Shown here: in pieces, positions 33,640 to 42,274 of the stretch
Numbering within the stretch: position 1 is the first letter of the stretch
How the letters are laid out: each line of letters opens with the position of its first letter
DNA from: Acidithiobacillus ferridurans
Lineage (GTDB): Bacteria; Pseudomonadota; Gammaproteobacteria; Acidithiobacillales; Acidithiobacillaceae
Assembly (NCBI RefSeq): GCF_003966655.1
Contig: NZ_AP018795.1
Coordinates: forward strand, 2,497,501 to 2,561,500
DNA: 64,000 nt
Reading direction: 5' to 3'
Notes under the pieces: model-generated
What the model was told of the DNA's origin: nothing
The model's input: only the letters and a program-made list of their open reading frames with translations
The model's database searches: none
Position numbers and translations under genes: made by a program

Positions 33640-33933
33640 TTAGTGATCCTCAGCGGAAATGGACGATTCCCGCCGTTCTTGAGCGACGGCCGCCTCGATC
33701 TCCTCTATCCCTGTAGATTCAGGTACTTGCGAAAATCCCGCTTCGATCCTTTGGCACAGCGCATCAAAACGACCCTGCATCCGGCGAATGCGCTCGAAAA
33801 GACGAGCATCGATGAGCACGGCAACGAGTTTCCCATCTTTGTTAATCATCACGCTGTCGTGGCGATACTGCACCTGGTTGAGCATTTCTCCCAGGTTCTG
33901 GCGAAAATTGACCGCGTTGGTTTCCGTAATCAT
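33640..33933 (-). CDS. Phd/YefM-type antitoxin
   Basis: The 97-residue protein begins MITETNAVNFRQNLGEMLNQV, the Phd/YefM DNA-binding fold, followed by DSVMINKDGKLVAVLID. The acidic C-terminus (IEEIEAAVAQERRESS) would wrap the PIN toxin. I placed the start at ATG 33933, preceded by GAGGGTGATGCC; the long upstream extension in the frame is spurious because it runs through the operator palindrome. Autorepression through the palindrome at 33950-33969 is likely. Confidence 0.85.
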   Translation of the reverse strand: MITETNAVNFRQNLGEMLNQVQYRHDSVMINKDGKLVAVLIDARLFERIRRMQGRFDALCQRIEAGFSQVPESTGIEEIEAAVAQERRESSISAEDH

Positions 33934-33949
33934 GGCATCACCCTCATTA

Positions 33950-33969
33950 ACCATAATGATCATTATGGT
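33950..33969. promoter_or_regulatory. 20-bp perfect palindrome, putative antitoxin operator
   Basis: ACCATAATGATCATTATGGT reads the same on both strands. It lies 16 bases upstream of the antitoxin ATG, where Phd/YefM proteins bind to repress their own operon. It probably overlaps the promoter. Confidence 0.7.
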
Positions 33970-34138
33970 CTCGTGCCATGCCAAGATCAATCCGGCATCG
34001 GATCTGTGCCACCACATTACTGAATTAGTCGGCGTTTGGGAGACTCGGGTGAATGCCCTCCGTGGGGGGGCACACATTGTCGGGAAGTCACATCTGTGAC
34101 ATGGTGTTCTCACTCAAAAAATTCCTAAGAGCCGTCAC

Positions 34139-34582
34139 ATGCATATCTGGGTTGATGCCGACGCTTGCCCCAACGTCATTAAAGACATTTTGTATCGTGC
34201 CAGCGATCGTCTGAAACTGCCCTTGACCCTGGTAGCCAATCAAGCTCTGCGCGTACACCGCTCTGCTTATATCCGCACTGTGGTCGTGCCGAGGGGCTTT
34301 GATGTGGCCGATGAGGAAATCGTTCGGCACATCGTAGCGGGTGATCTGGTAATCACCGCCGATATTCCGCTGGCCGCCGCCGTGCTAGAAAAAAACAGCC
34401 ATGCCCTCAGCCCGCGCGGGGAGCGTTATTCCCCCGAAACCATCCACGAGCGCCTGCGGATTCGTGACATGATGGAGCAACTCCGGGACTCCGGCGTGCG
34501 CACTGGTGGCCCCGCTGCCATGAGCCAAGCGGACCGCCAGGCATTTGCGAATGCACTGGACCAGCTACTGGTCCGCGCCTGA
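34139..34582 (+). CDS. yaiI: YaiI/YqxD family (DUF188) protein
   Basis: The 147-residue protein starts [22 protein letters not shown] and continues [30 protein letters not shown] and the C-terminal [22 protein letters not shown], all conserved in the UPF0178 family. The DADACP start resembles a PIN-like acidic centre, so nuclease activity has been suspected, but the family function is unknown. It is a single gene divergent from the toxin-antitoxin pair. Its chromosome-like nature suggests it was captured by the element. Confidence 0.9.
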   Translation: MHIWVDADACPNVIKDILYRASDRLKLPLTLVANQALRVHRSAYIRTVVVPRGFDVADEEIVRHIVAGDLVITADIPLAAAVLEKNSHALSPRGERYSPETIHERLRIRDMMEQLRDSGVRTGGPAAMSQADRQAFANALDQLLVRA

Positions 34583-34625
34583 CTCTTTGGGCGGCACGGT
34601 ATAGTCATCAAAGGCCAAGAAGAGG

Positions 34626-34932
34626 AAGACCCTGACCTATGACCATGGTCGGGAGATGGCTCGACATAGAGGAACTGGAAGAACACACCCATCTGATGGT
34701 CTACTTTGCCGACTCTCACAATCCCTGGCAGCGCCCAACCAATGAGAATACCAACGGTCTACTCCGCCAATACTTCCCGAAAGGAACGGATCTGTCGCAA
34801 TACTCCCAGCAGTACTTGACCAAGGTTGCTAACGAGATGAATAATCGACCCAGAAAATTCTTGGGTTTTCGCACGCCAGACGAAGTAATGGAGTACAAGA
34901 TCAGAGACTTAGACGGCGGCGTTGCACTTTAA
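34626..34932 (+). pseudogene. IS30-family transposase remnant, C-terminal part, frameshifted
   Basis: One frame gives KTLTYDHGREMARH (from 34626) and the next gives ELEEHTHLMVYFADSHNPWQ, RPTNENTNGLLRQYFPKGTD and NRPRKFLGFRTPDEV. These are consecutive parts of the IS30 DDE domain, including the final catalytic Glu in NENTNG, so a frameshift lies near 34670. The N-terminal two-thirds is missing. The remnant ends where the right-hand gene block begins and probably marks the event that removed the start of its 219-aa gene. Confidence 0.85.
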
Positions 34933-34960
34933 AATTGAAACCGCCCATGTTCAGTGGCTT

Positions 34961-35071
34961 TCAGGGGCCTACCAGGAAACGCGGAGTGAATGTTTTTCCC
35001 GCTCAGAGGGTCATGAATTCCTGATCAAGGAACTCGTATCCGCAAACCGATTATTACAGAAGGTAATGTAA
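34961..35071 (+). pseudogene. 3' remnant of the 219-aa block gene, right copy
   Basis: The frame SGAYQETRSECFSRSEG then HEFLIKELVSANRLLQKVM matches the tail of the left gene (GAYQEARDECQSRTKG, HEFLIKELSSAHRAMQKAM). Only about 36 codons survive. It ends 6 bases before the IHF-like start, where the left copy has a 4-base overlap. Confidence 0.8.
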
Positions 35072-35077
35072 GGAACT

Positions 35078-35425
35078 ATGACGGTTACCAAAAATGAACT
35101 GGCAAACCATCTCTGGGAAACCCTGGGGTGGACTCATAAAGAAGCCATGCACATGGTCGATGCTTTCTTCGACCAGTTGCGAGCGGCTATAGTCGCTGAT
35201 TCTGAACTTTTGTTATCGAATTTCGGCAGATTTGCCGTGCGCGATAAGGCATCTCGGCCGGGCCGTAATCCACGAACCGGACAGCCCCATGTGGTTCAGG
35301 CGCGGCGGGTGGTAACGTTTTCTGCTAGTCCGCTTTTACGTGCACGATGTAATCCAGAATTACCGTTATCACCAAGGATCAAACGTTGGAAACCCCGGTT
35401 GAATGTTGCATCTGATGTCGATTAA
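35078..35425 (+). CDS. IHF-alpha-like DNA-bending protein, right copy (intact)
   Basis: The 115-residue protein shows the IHF-alpha pattern: TKNELANHLWETLGWTHKEA, LLSNFGRFAVRDKASRPGRNPRTGQPH with the DNA-intercalating arm, and ARRVVTFSASPLLRARC. A basic tail (SPRIKRWKPRLNVASDVD) extends the usual core. The ATG has AGGA upstream. The left counterpart is inactivated, so this is the only intact copy in the window. IHF-like proteins help relaxosome assembly and recombination; a role for the element's own transfer or integration is plausible. Confidence 0.9.
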   Translation: MTVTKNELANHLWETLGWTHKEAMHMVDAFFDQLRAAIVADSELLLSNFGRFAVRDKASRPGRNPRTGQPHVVQARRVVTFSASPLLRARCNPELPLSPRIKRWKPRLNVASDVD

Positions 35426-35467
35426 CCGCTAAACTTCTGCCTGCCATTTTACTGCTGAGAGTTCGTC

Positions 35468-35743
35468 ATGAATAAAACAGAATTTGTTGCGGCGCTGGCC
35501 CGCCACGGTGAAATATCCAAAGTAGACGCTGAAAAATTGTTTCAGGTGTTTCGACATACCCTGGAAACTGAATTACCAACCGCCGGAAAGATTATCCTGC
35601 CGGGATTCCTCACCCTGGAGGTCGTAGAGAAGCCCGCAAGAAAGGGACGCAATCCCGCCACGGGTCAGGAACTGGATATCCCTGCCAAGAAAAGCATCAA
35701 GATCAAGGCGGGCAAAGAGTTTGCAGACAAGGTCAACCACTAA
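35468..35743 (+). CDS. HU-family DNA-binding protein, right copy
   Basis: The 91-residue HU-like protein is a close paralogue of 12043-12318 (same MNKTEFVAALA start and KAGKEFADKVNH end). The arm contains RNPATGQELDIPAKKS. It sits 42 bases after the IHF-like gene and 11 bases before the coiled-coil gene, in one operon. Making both IHF-like and HU-like subunits could provide a complete element-specific nucleoid protein pair. Confidence 0.9.
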   Translation: MNKTEFVAALARHGEISKVDAEKLFQVFRHTLETELPTAGKIILPGFLTLEVVEKPARKGRNPATGQELDIPAKKSIKIKAGKEFADKVNH

Positions 35744-35754
35744 AGGGAATCGGC

Positions 35755-36102
35755 ATGGTAGAGAAGAAAGTCCGTATTCGTCGTGGCGCCGAGCAGCTTC
35801 TGGCGGATCTTGAAAAGAAGCAGTTGGAAATCATGGAACGCCAGAAAGCGGCGATAGCAAAAATTGAAGAACAAAAGCGTCGGTTGCTGCAGGCCCCGTC
35901 AAGCAAAAAAGAACGGATTGAACAGGAAAAGCGTTTTGCGCGCGCCTTGCAAGCACTGGTACCCGAATGGGATATGCGGCATGTGATCGCTGCCGTTGAA
36001 CTGGCTATCGCCGAAGACATGGAACGTCTGCAGGATCGTGGTGAGAAGCTGCTGGAAGAACATGGCAAGGCACGTCGTGGCCGTCGTCCCAGGAATGGAT
36101 GA
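35755..36102 (+). CDS. 115-aa charged coiled-coil protein, right copy
   Basis: It matches the gene at 11684-12031 throughout, starting MVEKKVRIRRGAEQLLADLE and ending KARRGRRPRNG. Heptad-like spacing of Leu, Ile and Ala in residues 15-60 predicts a coiled coil; the Arg-rich tail may contact nucleic acid. No known family is recognised. Conservation of both copies at protein level, despite silent divergence, suggests that it is a functional partner of the HU-like gene. Confidence 0.75.
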   Translation: MVEKKVRIRRGAEQLLADLEKKQLEIMERQKAAIAKIEEQKRRLLQAPSSKKERIEQEKRFARALQALVPEWDMRHVIAAVELAIAEDMERLQDRGEKLLEEHGKARRGRRPRNG

Positions 36103-36149
36103 TTCTGTTGATATCGTTCACCCGATCCTTCGATCAATAAGCGCTTACT

Positions 36150-36458
36150 ATGGTCGAGGGTGAGCGCCTGGCCGATGAGGCCGACGTTGGCGCGAAGAAT
36201 ACAGAAGAGCATTTGCTGGAGGCACTGGCTCGTCAACGCGCTGCATCGGTGCCCCAAGAGGAGCCTGATGAAGACGCGGATGGGGTTCGTTATTGTCTGG
36301 ATTGCGCCGAGAAGATTCCCCCGGAACGTATACTGGCTGTGCAGGCCGTGCGCTGTGTGACCTGTGCCGCGAAACGGGAACGCTTTGCCAAACTTTCCAA
36401 AGGGAGGGGTGGGGCAGGGCGTATCATGAACGATGAGAACGAGTTTGGCGGAAAATAA
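36150..36458 (+). CDS. DksA/TraR-type zinc-finger protein
   Basis: The 102-residue protein has a C-terminal zinc finger, YCLDCAEKIPPERILAV then RCVTCAAKRE, with the C-x2-C-x17-C-x2-C spacing of DksA/TraR proteins. Its N-terminus is short and acidic, closer to plasmid TraR than to full DksA. TraR binds the RNA polymerase secondary channel and reprograms transcription without ppGpp. This gene and the next are absent from the left block. The next gene's GTG lies one base after its stop. Confidence 0.75.
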   Translation: MVEGERLADEADVGAKNTEEHLLEALARQRAASVPQEEPDEDADGVRYCLDCAEKIPPERILAVQAVRCVTCAAKRERFAKLSKGRGGAGRIMNDENEFGGK

Positions 36459-36459
36459 T

Positions 36460-36792
36460 GTGTTAATACTCACCACCAATGACTGCCCAGGCATGCGTGT
36501 GGTGCGGGTACTTGGACCTGTCTACGGGACTTCGGTGCGATCCCGGAACATTGTTGGTAATTTCATGGGTGGCATTCGGGCGGTATTTGGCGGGAAGCAG
36601 TCAGGGTACCTGAAGATGATCGCCCAGACGCGGGATGAAGCCCTGGCGCAACTGGCCGACCATGCCCAATCCCTGGGTGCCAATGCTGTTCTGGCCATGC
36701 GCTTTGATTCCGGCGAGTTTGATGCCGGGCAGGGGCAGGCGATGAATGAAGTGACGGCCTACGGGACGGCGGTGGTGGTGGAGGCATTGTAA
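36460..36792 (+). CDS. YbjQ/UPF0145 family protein
   Basis: The 110-residue product (from GTG 36460) starts VLILTTNDCPGMRVVRVLGPVYGTSVRSRNI and contains GGKQSGYLKMIAQTRDEA, LADHAQSLGANAVLAMRFD and ending VTAYGTAVVV, as in UPF0145 pentameric proteins annotated as putative heavy-metal-binding. The open frame begins at ATG 36433 inside the previous gene, but GTG 36460 fits the family's usual length (103-108) and has GGCGGA upstream. Function in the cell is not established. Its last base pairs with the ATG of the next gene. Confidence 0.8.
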   Translation: MLILTTNDCPGMRVVRVLGPVYGTSVRSRNIVGNFMGGIRAVFGGKQSGYLKMIAQTRDEALAQLADHAQSLGANAVLAMRFDSGEFDAGQGQAMNEVTAYGTAVVVEAL

Positions 36793-37160
36793 TGGCATTG
36801 GAGCTCTCACCCATTATTCCGCTGCTCGCGGGTCTCAGCCCCAAACAGCGTAGCAGTTGCATATCCGCAGGTACCATGGTGCGCCGGCAGCAGGCGTTTG
36901 GTCAGTGGACCGGCAATCTGGTCATAGCCACCCTGAATCGGCAGGACATTCTGGATCTCCCCGACCTGACTATCACGCGCAAGGCCATACAGAGCATGGG
37001 CATTCCCAAAATCCTGACAGCGCATCATCCGGATATTTGCGGCATGATCTACGACGATCAGGATAGGGTGTCATGGTGCATTCGTCTGAGTGGTCCCGGC
37101 CTGCCGGTACTGCAGGTGGATATGTTCAAAAGTCACGCCAGCATGGCGGTGTTGGTCTGA
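36792..37160 (+). CDS. hypothetical 122-aa protein, right copy
   Basis: This is a paralogue of 11250-11621, beginning MALELSPIIPLLAGLSPKQRSS and ending DMFKSHASMAVLV. Roughly half of the positions are identical. It has no recognised domain; a compact alpha/beta protein without membrane segments is likely. It overlaps the YbjQ-family stop by one base (TAATG), so translational coupling is expected. It ends the right block. Confidence 0.7.
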   Translation: MALELSPIIPLLAGLSPKQRSSCISAGTMVRRQQAFGQWTGNLVIATLNRQDILDLPDLTITRKAIQSMGIPKILTAHHPDICGMIYDDQDRVSWCIRLSGPGLPVLQVDMFKSHASMAVLV

Positions 37161-37263
37161 ACCGTGTAGACGGATTTCGCCAACCTTACGGCACAGCATA
37201 GGAGCACAAGTCCGTCGCATCCTCATCCGTCTCGACTACCTGCCTCTGGTCCGGATCTCCTAC

Positions 37264-38175
37264 ATGGATGCCCAGGGCGCAGTTCAGCATCTGTATCGCT
37301 GGCGATTTCGGGTGCCCATGGGTTTGCAACGGACTACGGGCGACGAATCCTGGCACGACCCTTGGAATCCCTTTGCCATCGGAGCGCTGTACCAGTTCGA
37401 GCGCGTTCACCATCTGCCCGTTGAGGGGGGCAGCCGGGGCATGGACGGATTGCCGACGCTCATCGCCCACGCCTTGCTGAATGCCAGGAAACCCGATCCC
37501 TGGCCGTGGACCTGGGTGCTGGTGACCAAGTTTCCTCGCCCCGAGAGCGTGCATGTCTTTATCGCGCATCGCGGCTGGGTTTTGAAGAGTCTGGCGAATA
37601 CGGGAATATTGAAGGGCACTCCCGACGGCACCTGGCCCGTCTACGCCCGGGATCCGCATACCGCCATGGCAGGACAATTCCCGGTTCCTATATCGGCACA
37701 ATCGGTTGACCTCTACGCGGCGGCTCGCTCCGCCGGCTATGCGCTGCCCGTCATCCACTATGCGCGGTATCATCATGCCTGGGTGCGATACGAAGCCTAT
37801 GACGACCCCGACATCCGCTGGGTCAACTACTTTGACCGTGGGCGCGCTCTGCACTATTACCCACGCGCCGATTACGGTTTCCCGCAGAGTGCGGGGTGTG
37901 TGGAGTTGCCCAAGCATGCGGCGAGAGCGTTATACGCCCTGCTGCACTATGGAACGCCGGTGACCGTCGCCCACGACGCAGCCCCGGGAAGGGATCCATT
38001 TCGGAAAGTGGCGCTATCACCGTTACCCCCGTGCCTGACTTATCGTGAGGAGCGCAAAGACTCCAGCCCACGGAGTGTCCATTTCAATTTGGTGGAACGG
38101 CATGTCTTGGCGTGTCGGCGTGCTTTGTCACCGCGCCGCTTTTCCCTGTGCCAAAAAGAGAAAAAACGGCTATAG
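37264..38175 (+). CDS. L,D-transpeptidase (YkuD)-like protein, start uncertain
   Basis: The product contains PRADYGFPQSAGCVELPKHAARALYALLHYGTPVTV, the YkuD active-site pattern with catalytic Cys in SAGCVEL. Earlier sequence (residues 60-200) is rich in Trp, Tyr and His, for example YHHAWVRYEAYDD. ATG 37264 is the first ordinary start, but coding-like sequence (RRILIRLDYLPLVRISY) extends upstream to about 37205 with AGGAG at 37200, so the true N-terminus may use an unusual codon or be damaged. No signal peptide is visible. After about residue 245 the sequence no longer resembles a protein fold. L,D-transpeptidases crosslink peptidoglycan. Confidence 0.6.
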   Translation: MDAQGAVQHLYRWRFRVPMGLQRTTGDESWHDPWNPFAIGALYQFERVHHLPVEGGSRGMDGLPTLIAHALLNARKPDPWPWTWVLVTKFPRPESVHVFIAHRGWVLKSLANTGILKGTPDGTWPVYARDPHTAMAGQFPVPISAQSVDLYAAARSAGYALPVIHYARYHHAWVRYEAYDDPDIRWVNYFDRGRALHYYPRADYGFPQSAGCVELPKHAARALYALLHYGTPVTVAHDAAPGRDPFRKVALSPLPPCLTYREERKDSSPRSVHFNLVERHVLACRRALSPRRFSLCQKEKKRL

Positions 38176-38768
38176 GCAATAATGTGGTTGACCGGCGGTC
38201 GTGATGTGCCGAAAGAAAAACGTCCGTGTTGTGCAAAGTGTGGTTGACTTGAGTGATTGGCCGCATGTGCCGAACTGTGCAAAACATGGTTGAATTGAAC
38301 AAGCGCCAGAGGTACGGCGACCAAATTCTTTACTTTCTGGGCTACCAATGATGGGCAGATGTGAATGACTTATTTGCAGCGAAAGCAGTCGTTCGGCACC
38401 CGGGCGGGTATATTTCGGAGAGCGTCAACCGTAAAAGTTGGCACTATACAATAGTTGCTTTAGAGGGTTGCCGGTGCGAACCTATTGATAAGTTTGAATA
38501 TCACAAAACCAAGCTTGCAATTATGATTACAATTCGTGCCGCTGACAGCATATATCCTAGCTCATGGCATGCAAATCCAGTTCCTAGAAACATAATATTA
38601 TTGTTTACTTTTCGCCTAATGATCATCGCACAAGTCGGCGCCATAGTAGCTGCGCTACCAAAAATCATAAACCCTTTATTGGGCACTTCGAATAACAAAA
38701 ATTTCACGACTTGAGAATGGAATATTCCCCCTTCCTCGCCGATTTCAGGCGATTTTTACGCATTATCC
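38176..38768. other. gene-poor region before the IS21 element
   Basis: These 593 bases hold a repeat cluster at 38181-38293, a 117-codon frame at 38361-38714 without recognisable features, and the left copy of the IS21 target duplication (38761-38768). The segment from about 38190 to 38340 is related to 4300-4440. I see no RNA gene. Confidence 0.5.
38230..38293 (+). repeat. pair of 18-bp repeats spaced 46 bp (right locus)
   Basis: TGTGCAAAGTGTGGTTGA (38230-38247) and TGTGCAAAACATGGTTGA (38276-38293) are 46 bases apart, the same spacing as the pair at 4326-4389. A third partial unit (AATGTGGTTGA) ends at 38191. The inner sequence CATGTGCCGAACTGTGCA is also shared with the left locus. Confidence 0.55.
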
Positions 38769-38864
38769 TGTTAAACAGCGTGCAAAAGTATCCAGTATTG
38801 GGGTGGAAACAGCGTCTAAATTGACCACCTGATATCCTGCCGGTTTTGACCGGAGGAACCTGGA

Positions 38865-40382
38865 GTGATTTGCATGGAAACGATTGCCAAAGTCCGGATT
38901 CGATATCATCGCGACAATGAATCCATCAGCCGGATTGCTCGTAAAATGAATCTATCCCGCGTCACGGTGCGCAAGTATGTGGATTACGATGAAGACGTTC
39001 CGAAGTACAGCAAAAGAAAACCGCGTCCACGCCCACAGTTGGGCGCATTTGAAGAAACCTTGCAGCAATGGCTGGAGACCGATGCGCACTTGCCGCGCAA
39101 GCAGAAGCGTACGGCACGCAGGCTTTTCGAAGGTTTGCAGAAGGCGGGATATCAGGGAGCCTATGACAGCGTCCAACGTTGGGTAAGGGCCTGGAAAACT
39201 ACCGTCCGCCCCGGTCTGCACAAGGCCTTTATCCCGCTGAGCTTTCGTCCCGGCGAAGCGTATCAGTTTGACTGGAGCAGTGAAACGGTGATTCTGGGGG
39301 GTGTAACCACCGCGATCAAAGTGGCTCACTTTCGCCTGACCTATAGCCGCATGTCATTTGTCAGGGCCTACCCGAGGGAAACCCAGGAGATGGTCTTTGC
39401 GGCGCATCAGGCGGCCTTCCTGGTCCTGGGAGGCGTCCCGGAACGGGGTATCTACGACAACCCAAAGACCATTGTGGACGTGGTGTTAAACCGCCCCATC
39501 AAAGGCAAAGAGCGTACCTTCAATCATCGCTTTCTGGCGCTCATGAACCACTACCTGATTCGTCCTACCGCCTGCACGGTCGCCGCCGGATGGGAGAAAG
39601 GGCAGGTCGAGAACCAGGTAGGCAATATCCGTGAATGGTTTTTTACCCCCATCCTGCGCTTCGACAATTTTGATCAGCTCAATGCCTGGCTCTGGGAACG
39701 CTGTCAGGAGCGTGCTCAGGCACATGCCCATCCGGAACAGAAAGAGCGGACCATCTGGGATGTCTTCCAGGAAGAGAAGGCGCTATTGCGACCCTTCCAG
39801 GCGACCTTCGACGGTTACGTCGAGGACCGTGTACGTGTGCAGTCGACCTGTCTGATCTCAGTGGATCGTAACCACTACAGCGTCCCCGCAGAGTGGGTAG
39901 GACAATGGGTCCGGGTACGGCGCTATGTGGATCGTATCCTTGTGCTGATGGAGAGTGCGGTGATTGCCACTCATCCCCGATACATGGGACGGAATAAGAC
40001 CACCACCGACATTCTGCATTACCTCAATGTGCTGGAGCGTAAGCCTGGAGCTTTACGCAATGGCTTACCTTTCCAGAAACTGCCACGACCCATCACCCTG
40101 GTGCAGGAGCACCTCCTGACCAAAGCCGGTGGAGATAAGGCGTTCGTGGAGGTTCTGCTGGCGGCCAGAGACCATGGCATGGAGATTCTGGAGACCGCCT
40201 GTGCCATGGCGCTGGAACAAAATATCGTCACGGTGACGGTCATCCTCAATCTGGTGCATCGCCTGGCCAACCCGCTGCCAACCCCACCCCAGCAGACTCC
40301 AGAGGCTCTGCATCTCAAGGAAGAGCCGACTTCCGATTGCAACCGTTACGATACCTTACGGGAGAAGCGTCATGTCCACTGA
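38865..40382 (+). CDS. istA: IS21 transposase IstA
   Basis: The 505-residue transposase has an N-terminal helix-turn-helix ([22 protein letters not shown]), an rve integrase core with YQFDWSSE (first Asp), [13 protein letters not shown] (second Asp) and [12 protein letters not shown] (Glu), and a C-terminal beta-barrel region. It catalyses strand transfer with IstB. It overlaps istB by 11 bases. The start is probably ATG 38874 ([11 protein letters not shown]), three codons inside the open frame. Confidence 0.95.
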   Translation: MICMETIAKVRIRYHRDNESISRIARKMNLSRVTVRKYVDYDEDVPKYSKRKPRPRPQLGAFEETLQQWLETDAHLPRKQKRTARRLFEGLQKAGYQGAYDSVQRWVRAWKTTVRPGLHKAFIPLSFRPGEAYQFDWSSETVILGGVTTAIKVAHFRLTYSRMSFVRAYPRETQEMVFAAHQAAFLVLGGVPERGIYDNPKTIVDVVLNRPIKGKERTFNHRFLALMNHYLIRPTACTVAAGWEKGQVENQVGNIREWFFTPILRFDNFDQLNAWLWERCQERAQAHAHPEQKERTIWDVFQEEKALLRPFQATFDGYVEDRVRVQSTCLISVDRNHYSVPAEWVGQWVRVRRYVDRILVLMESAVIATHPRYMGRNKTTTDILHYLNVLERKPGALRNGLPFQKLPRPITLVQEHLLTKAGGDKAFVEVLLAARDHGMEILETACAMALEQNIVTVTVILNLVHRLANPLPTPPQQTPEALHLKEEPTSDCNRYDTLREKRHVH

Positions 40383-41106
40383 ATTGGTCCCATCGCTGAA
40401 AGAGCTTCATCTCTATGGTATGGCCACAGCTTACCAGGAATGGGCGGCACACCCGCAACCTGTAGCAGAACCAGTCGCTTGGCTGACCCAATTCGTGACT
40501 GCCGAAAAGCAGGATCGTTATCACCGTAGTCTGCGCTACCAACGGCGCATCGCTCATTTCCCACTGCAGCGCAGTCTGGATGAGTTTGACTTTACCGAGA
40601 GCCCCATAGCTGAAACCGATGTTCGAAATTTGGCCGAAGGCCTCTATCTGGAGGCGGCGCACAACGTCATTCTGGTGGGCGGTACCGGAACCGGAAAAAC
40701 CCATTTGGCCCTGGCGCTCGGTCATACTGCCATTGATCAGAGCAAACGTGTGCGCTGGTACAACGTCGTGGATCTCGTTAACTACCTGGAACAGGAGAAA
40801 AATCGCGGCCAGGGTGGCCGCCTCGTCAAAACCTTACAGGGCATGGATCTCGTCATTCTCGATGAGTTGGGCTATTTGCCCTTCTCGGAGTCCGGGGGTG
40901 CCTTGCTCTTCCACCTGATCAGCAAGCTTTACGAACAGACCGCGCTGATCATGACCACCAACCTCTCCTTCGGAGAATGGGTGAAGATCTTCGGAGACGC
41001 CAAAATGACTACGGCGCTTCTCGATCGGCTGACCCATCACTGCGACATTCTGGAGACCGGAAACGATTCTTACCGGTTCAAAAAACGCCGTAGCCACCCC
41101 CTCTAA
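40372..41106 (+). CDS. istB: IS21 helper ATPase IstB
   Basis: The 244-residue AAA+ ATPase of the DnaC/IstB type has Walker [18 protein letters not shown], Walker [19 protein letters not shown], sensor [15 protein letters not shown] and arginine-rich [13 protein letters not shown]. It selects the target and activates IstA. Both genes look intact, so the element could be active. Confidence 0.95.
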   Translation: MSTELVPSLKELHLYGMATAYQEWAAHPQPVAEPVAWLTQFVTAEKQDRYHRSLRYQRRIAHFPLQRSLDEFDFTESPIAETDVRNLAEGLYLEAAHNVILVGGTGTGKTHLALALGHTAIDQSKRVRWYNVVDLVNYLEQEKNRGQGGRLVKTLQGMDLVILDELGYLPFSESGGALLFHLISKLYEQTALIMTTNLSFGEWVKIFGDAKMTTALLDRLTHHCDILETGNDSYRFKKRRSHPL

Positions 41107-41230
41107 CCCTGGTCAAAATTAGACGCTGTTACCTGGTCATTTTTAAACGCTGTTTGACACATTATCCCTACTTTATCTGCGTATTTTCAGTATTTTTAGC
41201 CTTTTTCGTGGGCTTTGGACGGATTGATCC

Positions 41231-42274
41231 CTACCTGGTCACCGATTGCTGCATTAAGCAGGTAAATCGCCGCATGTTATAGACCAGATTCATCATGCCG
41301 ATTTTGACTTCAGCGCGAGCCATACCAATGGTGCGCAGAAACTTACCACCCTGCTGTACCATGGCGCCAAAGGCATGCTCAACCCGCGCTCGGTGGTGTG
41401 ACCGGCGCGTGTTGGCCAACTCCTGGGCCTTGGTCAAGGGGCGGTTGTGTTGCGCCTTCTCGTGGATTCGGCTGCGGTAACCTTTTTGACATAGCATTTG
41501 CTCCGCTTCCGTTGAACGATAGGCGCTGTCCGCAAAAACCTGTACGCCCTGATTTTCCGGGTCCAGAAGCGCTTCCAGGCACTGACTGTCATGCACAGCG
41601 GCATCCGTGACCACGTACTGATGAATCAGCTTGTGGCGCTTGTCCACGTTGATATGGTTCTTGTATCCGAAGAAACTGCGGCCATTCTTTTTGGTCCAGC
41701 GGGCATCGGTGTCTTTCTGGCGGCGCTTGGCGGGCTGATCCTGCCACGTCTGGGGTGTTTCGCCCTGATTGACCTGTTCCCGCTCCTTCCGGTGCATCCG
41801 TTGCCGTGGAACCGTCACAAAACTCGCGTCGATGATTTGCCCAGCCCGTGCGGCGTAGCCGGCTTCCCGCAGAAAAGCATGGAAGGCCGTGAACAGTCGC
41901 TCCGTCAGTTTGGCCTGGGCCAGTGATTCACGGAATAGCCACAAGGTCGTGTGATCGGGTATGGCTTCCTCCAACCCAAGCCCCAGGAAACGCTGAAAAC
42001 TGAGGCGATCCCGAACCTGGTATTCGGTTTGTTCGTCGCTGAGATTGTGCAGTTGCTGTAACACCATCATCTTGAAGAGCAGCATCCGGTCGTAGGGCTT
42101 TCTCCCTCCCGGCCCTTTGGGCTTGGCCTTCGGCACACTCTCCAGAATTGGGCGGAAGCGCTCCCAGGGAATGAGCCGGTTGAGCAGCGGCAGGCCGTCG
42201 CCCAGCAAATCCAGTTCCCGCAACCGGCGGTCTCCGGGGAAGAATCCTGTTTGCCCTACCAGTCCTGCCATCAC
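41231..42274 (-). CDS. IS5-family transposase
   Basis: The 347-residue DDE transposase contains DUF772-type N-terminal sequence (PYDRMLLFKMMVLQQLHNLSDEQTEYQVRDRLSFQRFLGL), the first Asp in GQIIDASFVTVP, the second in VFADSAYRS and the Glu in RARVEHAFGAMVQ. These fit the IS5 group. It lies 63 bases right of the IS21 target duplication and reads toward it. I could not define inverted repeats or a target duplication, so I give only the gene. Start ATG could be 42274 or the next codon. Confidence 0.9.
   Translation of the reverse strand: MMAGLVGQTGFFPGDRRLRELDLLGDGLPLLNRLIPWERFRPILESVPKAKPKGPGGRKPYDRMLLFKMMVLQQLHNLSDEQTEYQVRDRLSFQRFLGLGLEEAIPDHTTLWLFRESLAQAKLTERLFTAFHAFLREAGYAARAGQIIDASFVTVPRQRMHRKEREQVNQGETPQTWQDQPAKRRQKDTDARWTKKNGRSFFGYKNHINVDKRHKLIHQYVVTDAAVHDSQCLEALLDPENQGVQVFADSAYRSTEAEQMLCQKGYRSRIHEKAQHNRPLTKAQELANTRRSHHRARVEHAFGAMVQQGGKFLRTIGMARAEVKIGMMNLVYNMRRFTCLMQQSVTR

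Larger units (their letters stand above)
38769..41159 (+). mobile_element. IS21-family insertion sequence (2391 bp)
   Basis: The left end is TGTTAAACAGCGTGCAAAAG and the right end inverted is TGTCAAACAGCGTTTAAAAA. Inner repeats, GGAAACAGCGTCTAAATTGACC-type, occur at both ends as in IS21 multiple terminal repeats. The target duplication is CATTATCC, at 38761-38768 and 41160-41167. The element appears complete. Confidence 0.92.

Noticed and set aside
38361-38714. A 117-codon frame left of the IS21 element
   Set aside because: No ribosome site, no motif and erratic composition; it is probably chance in a gene-poor stretch.
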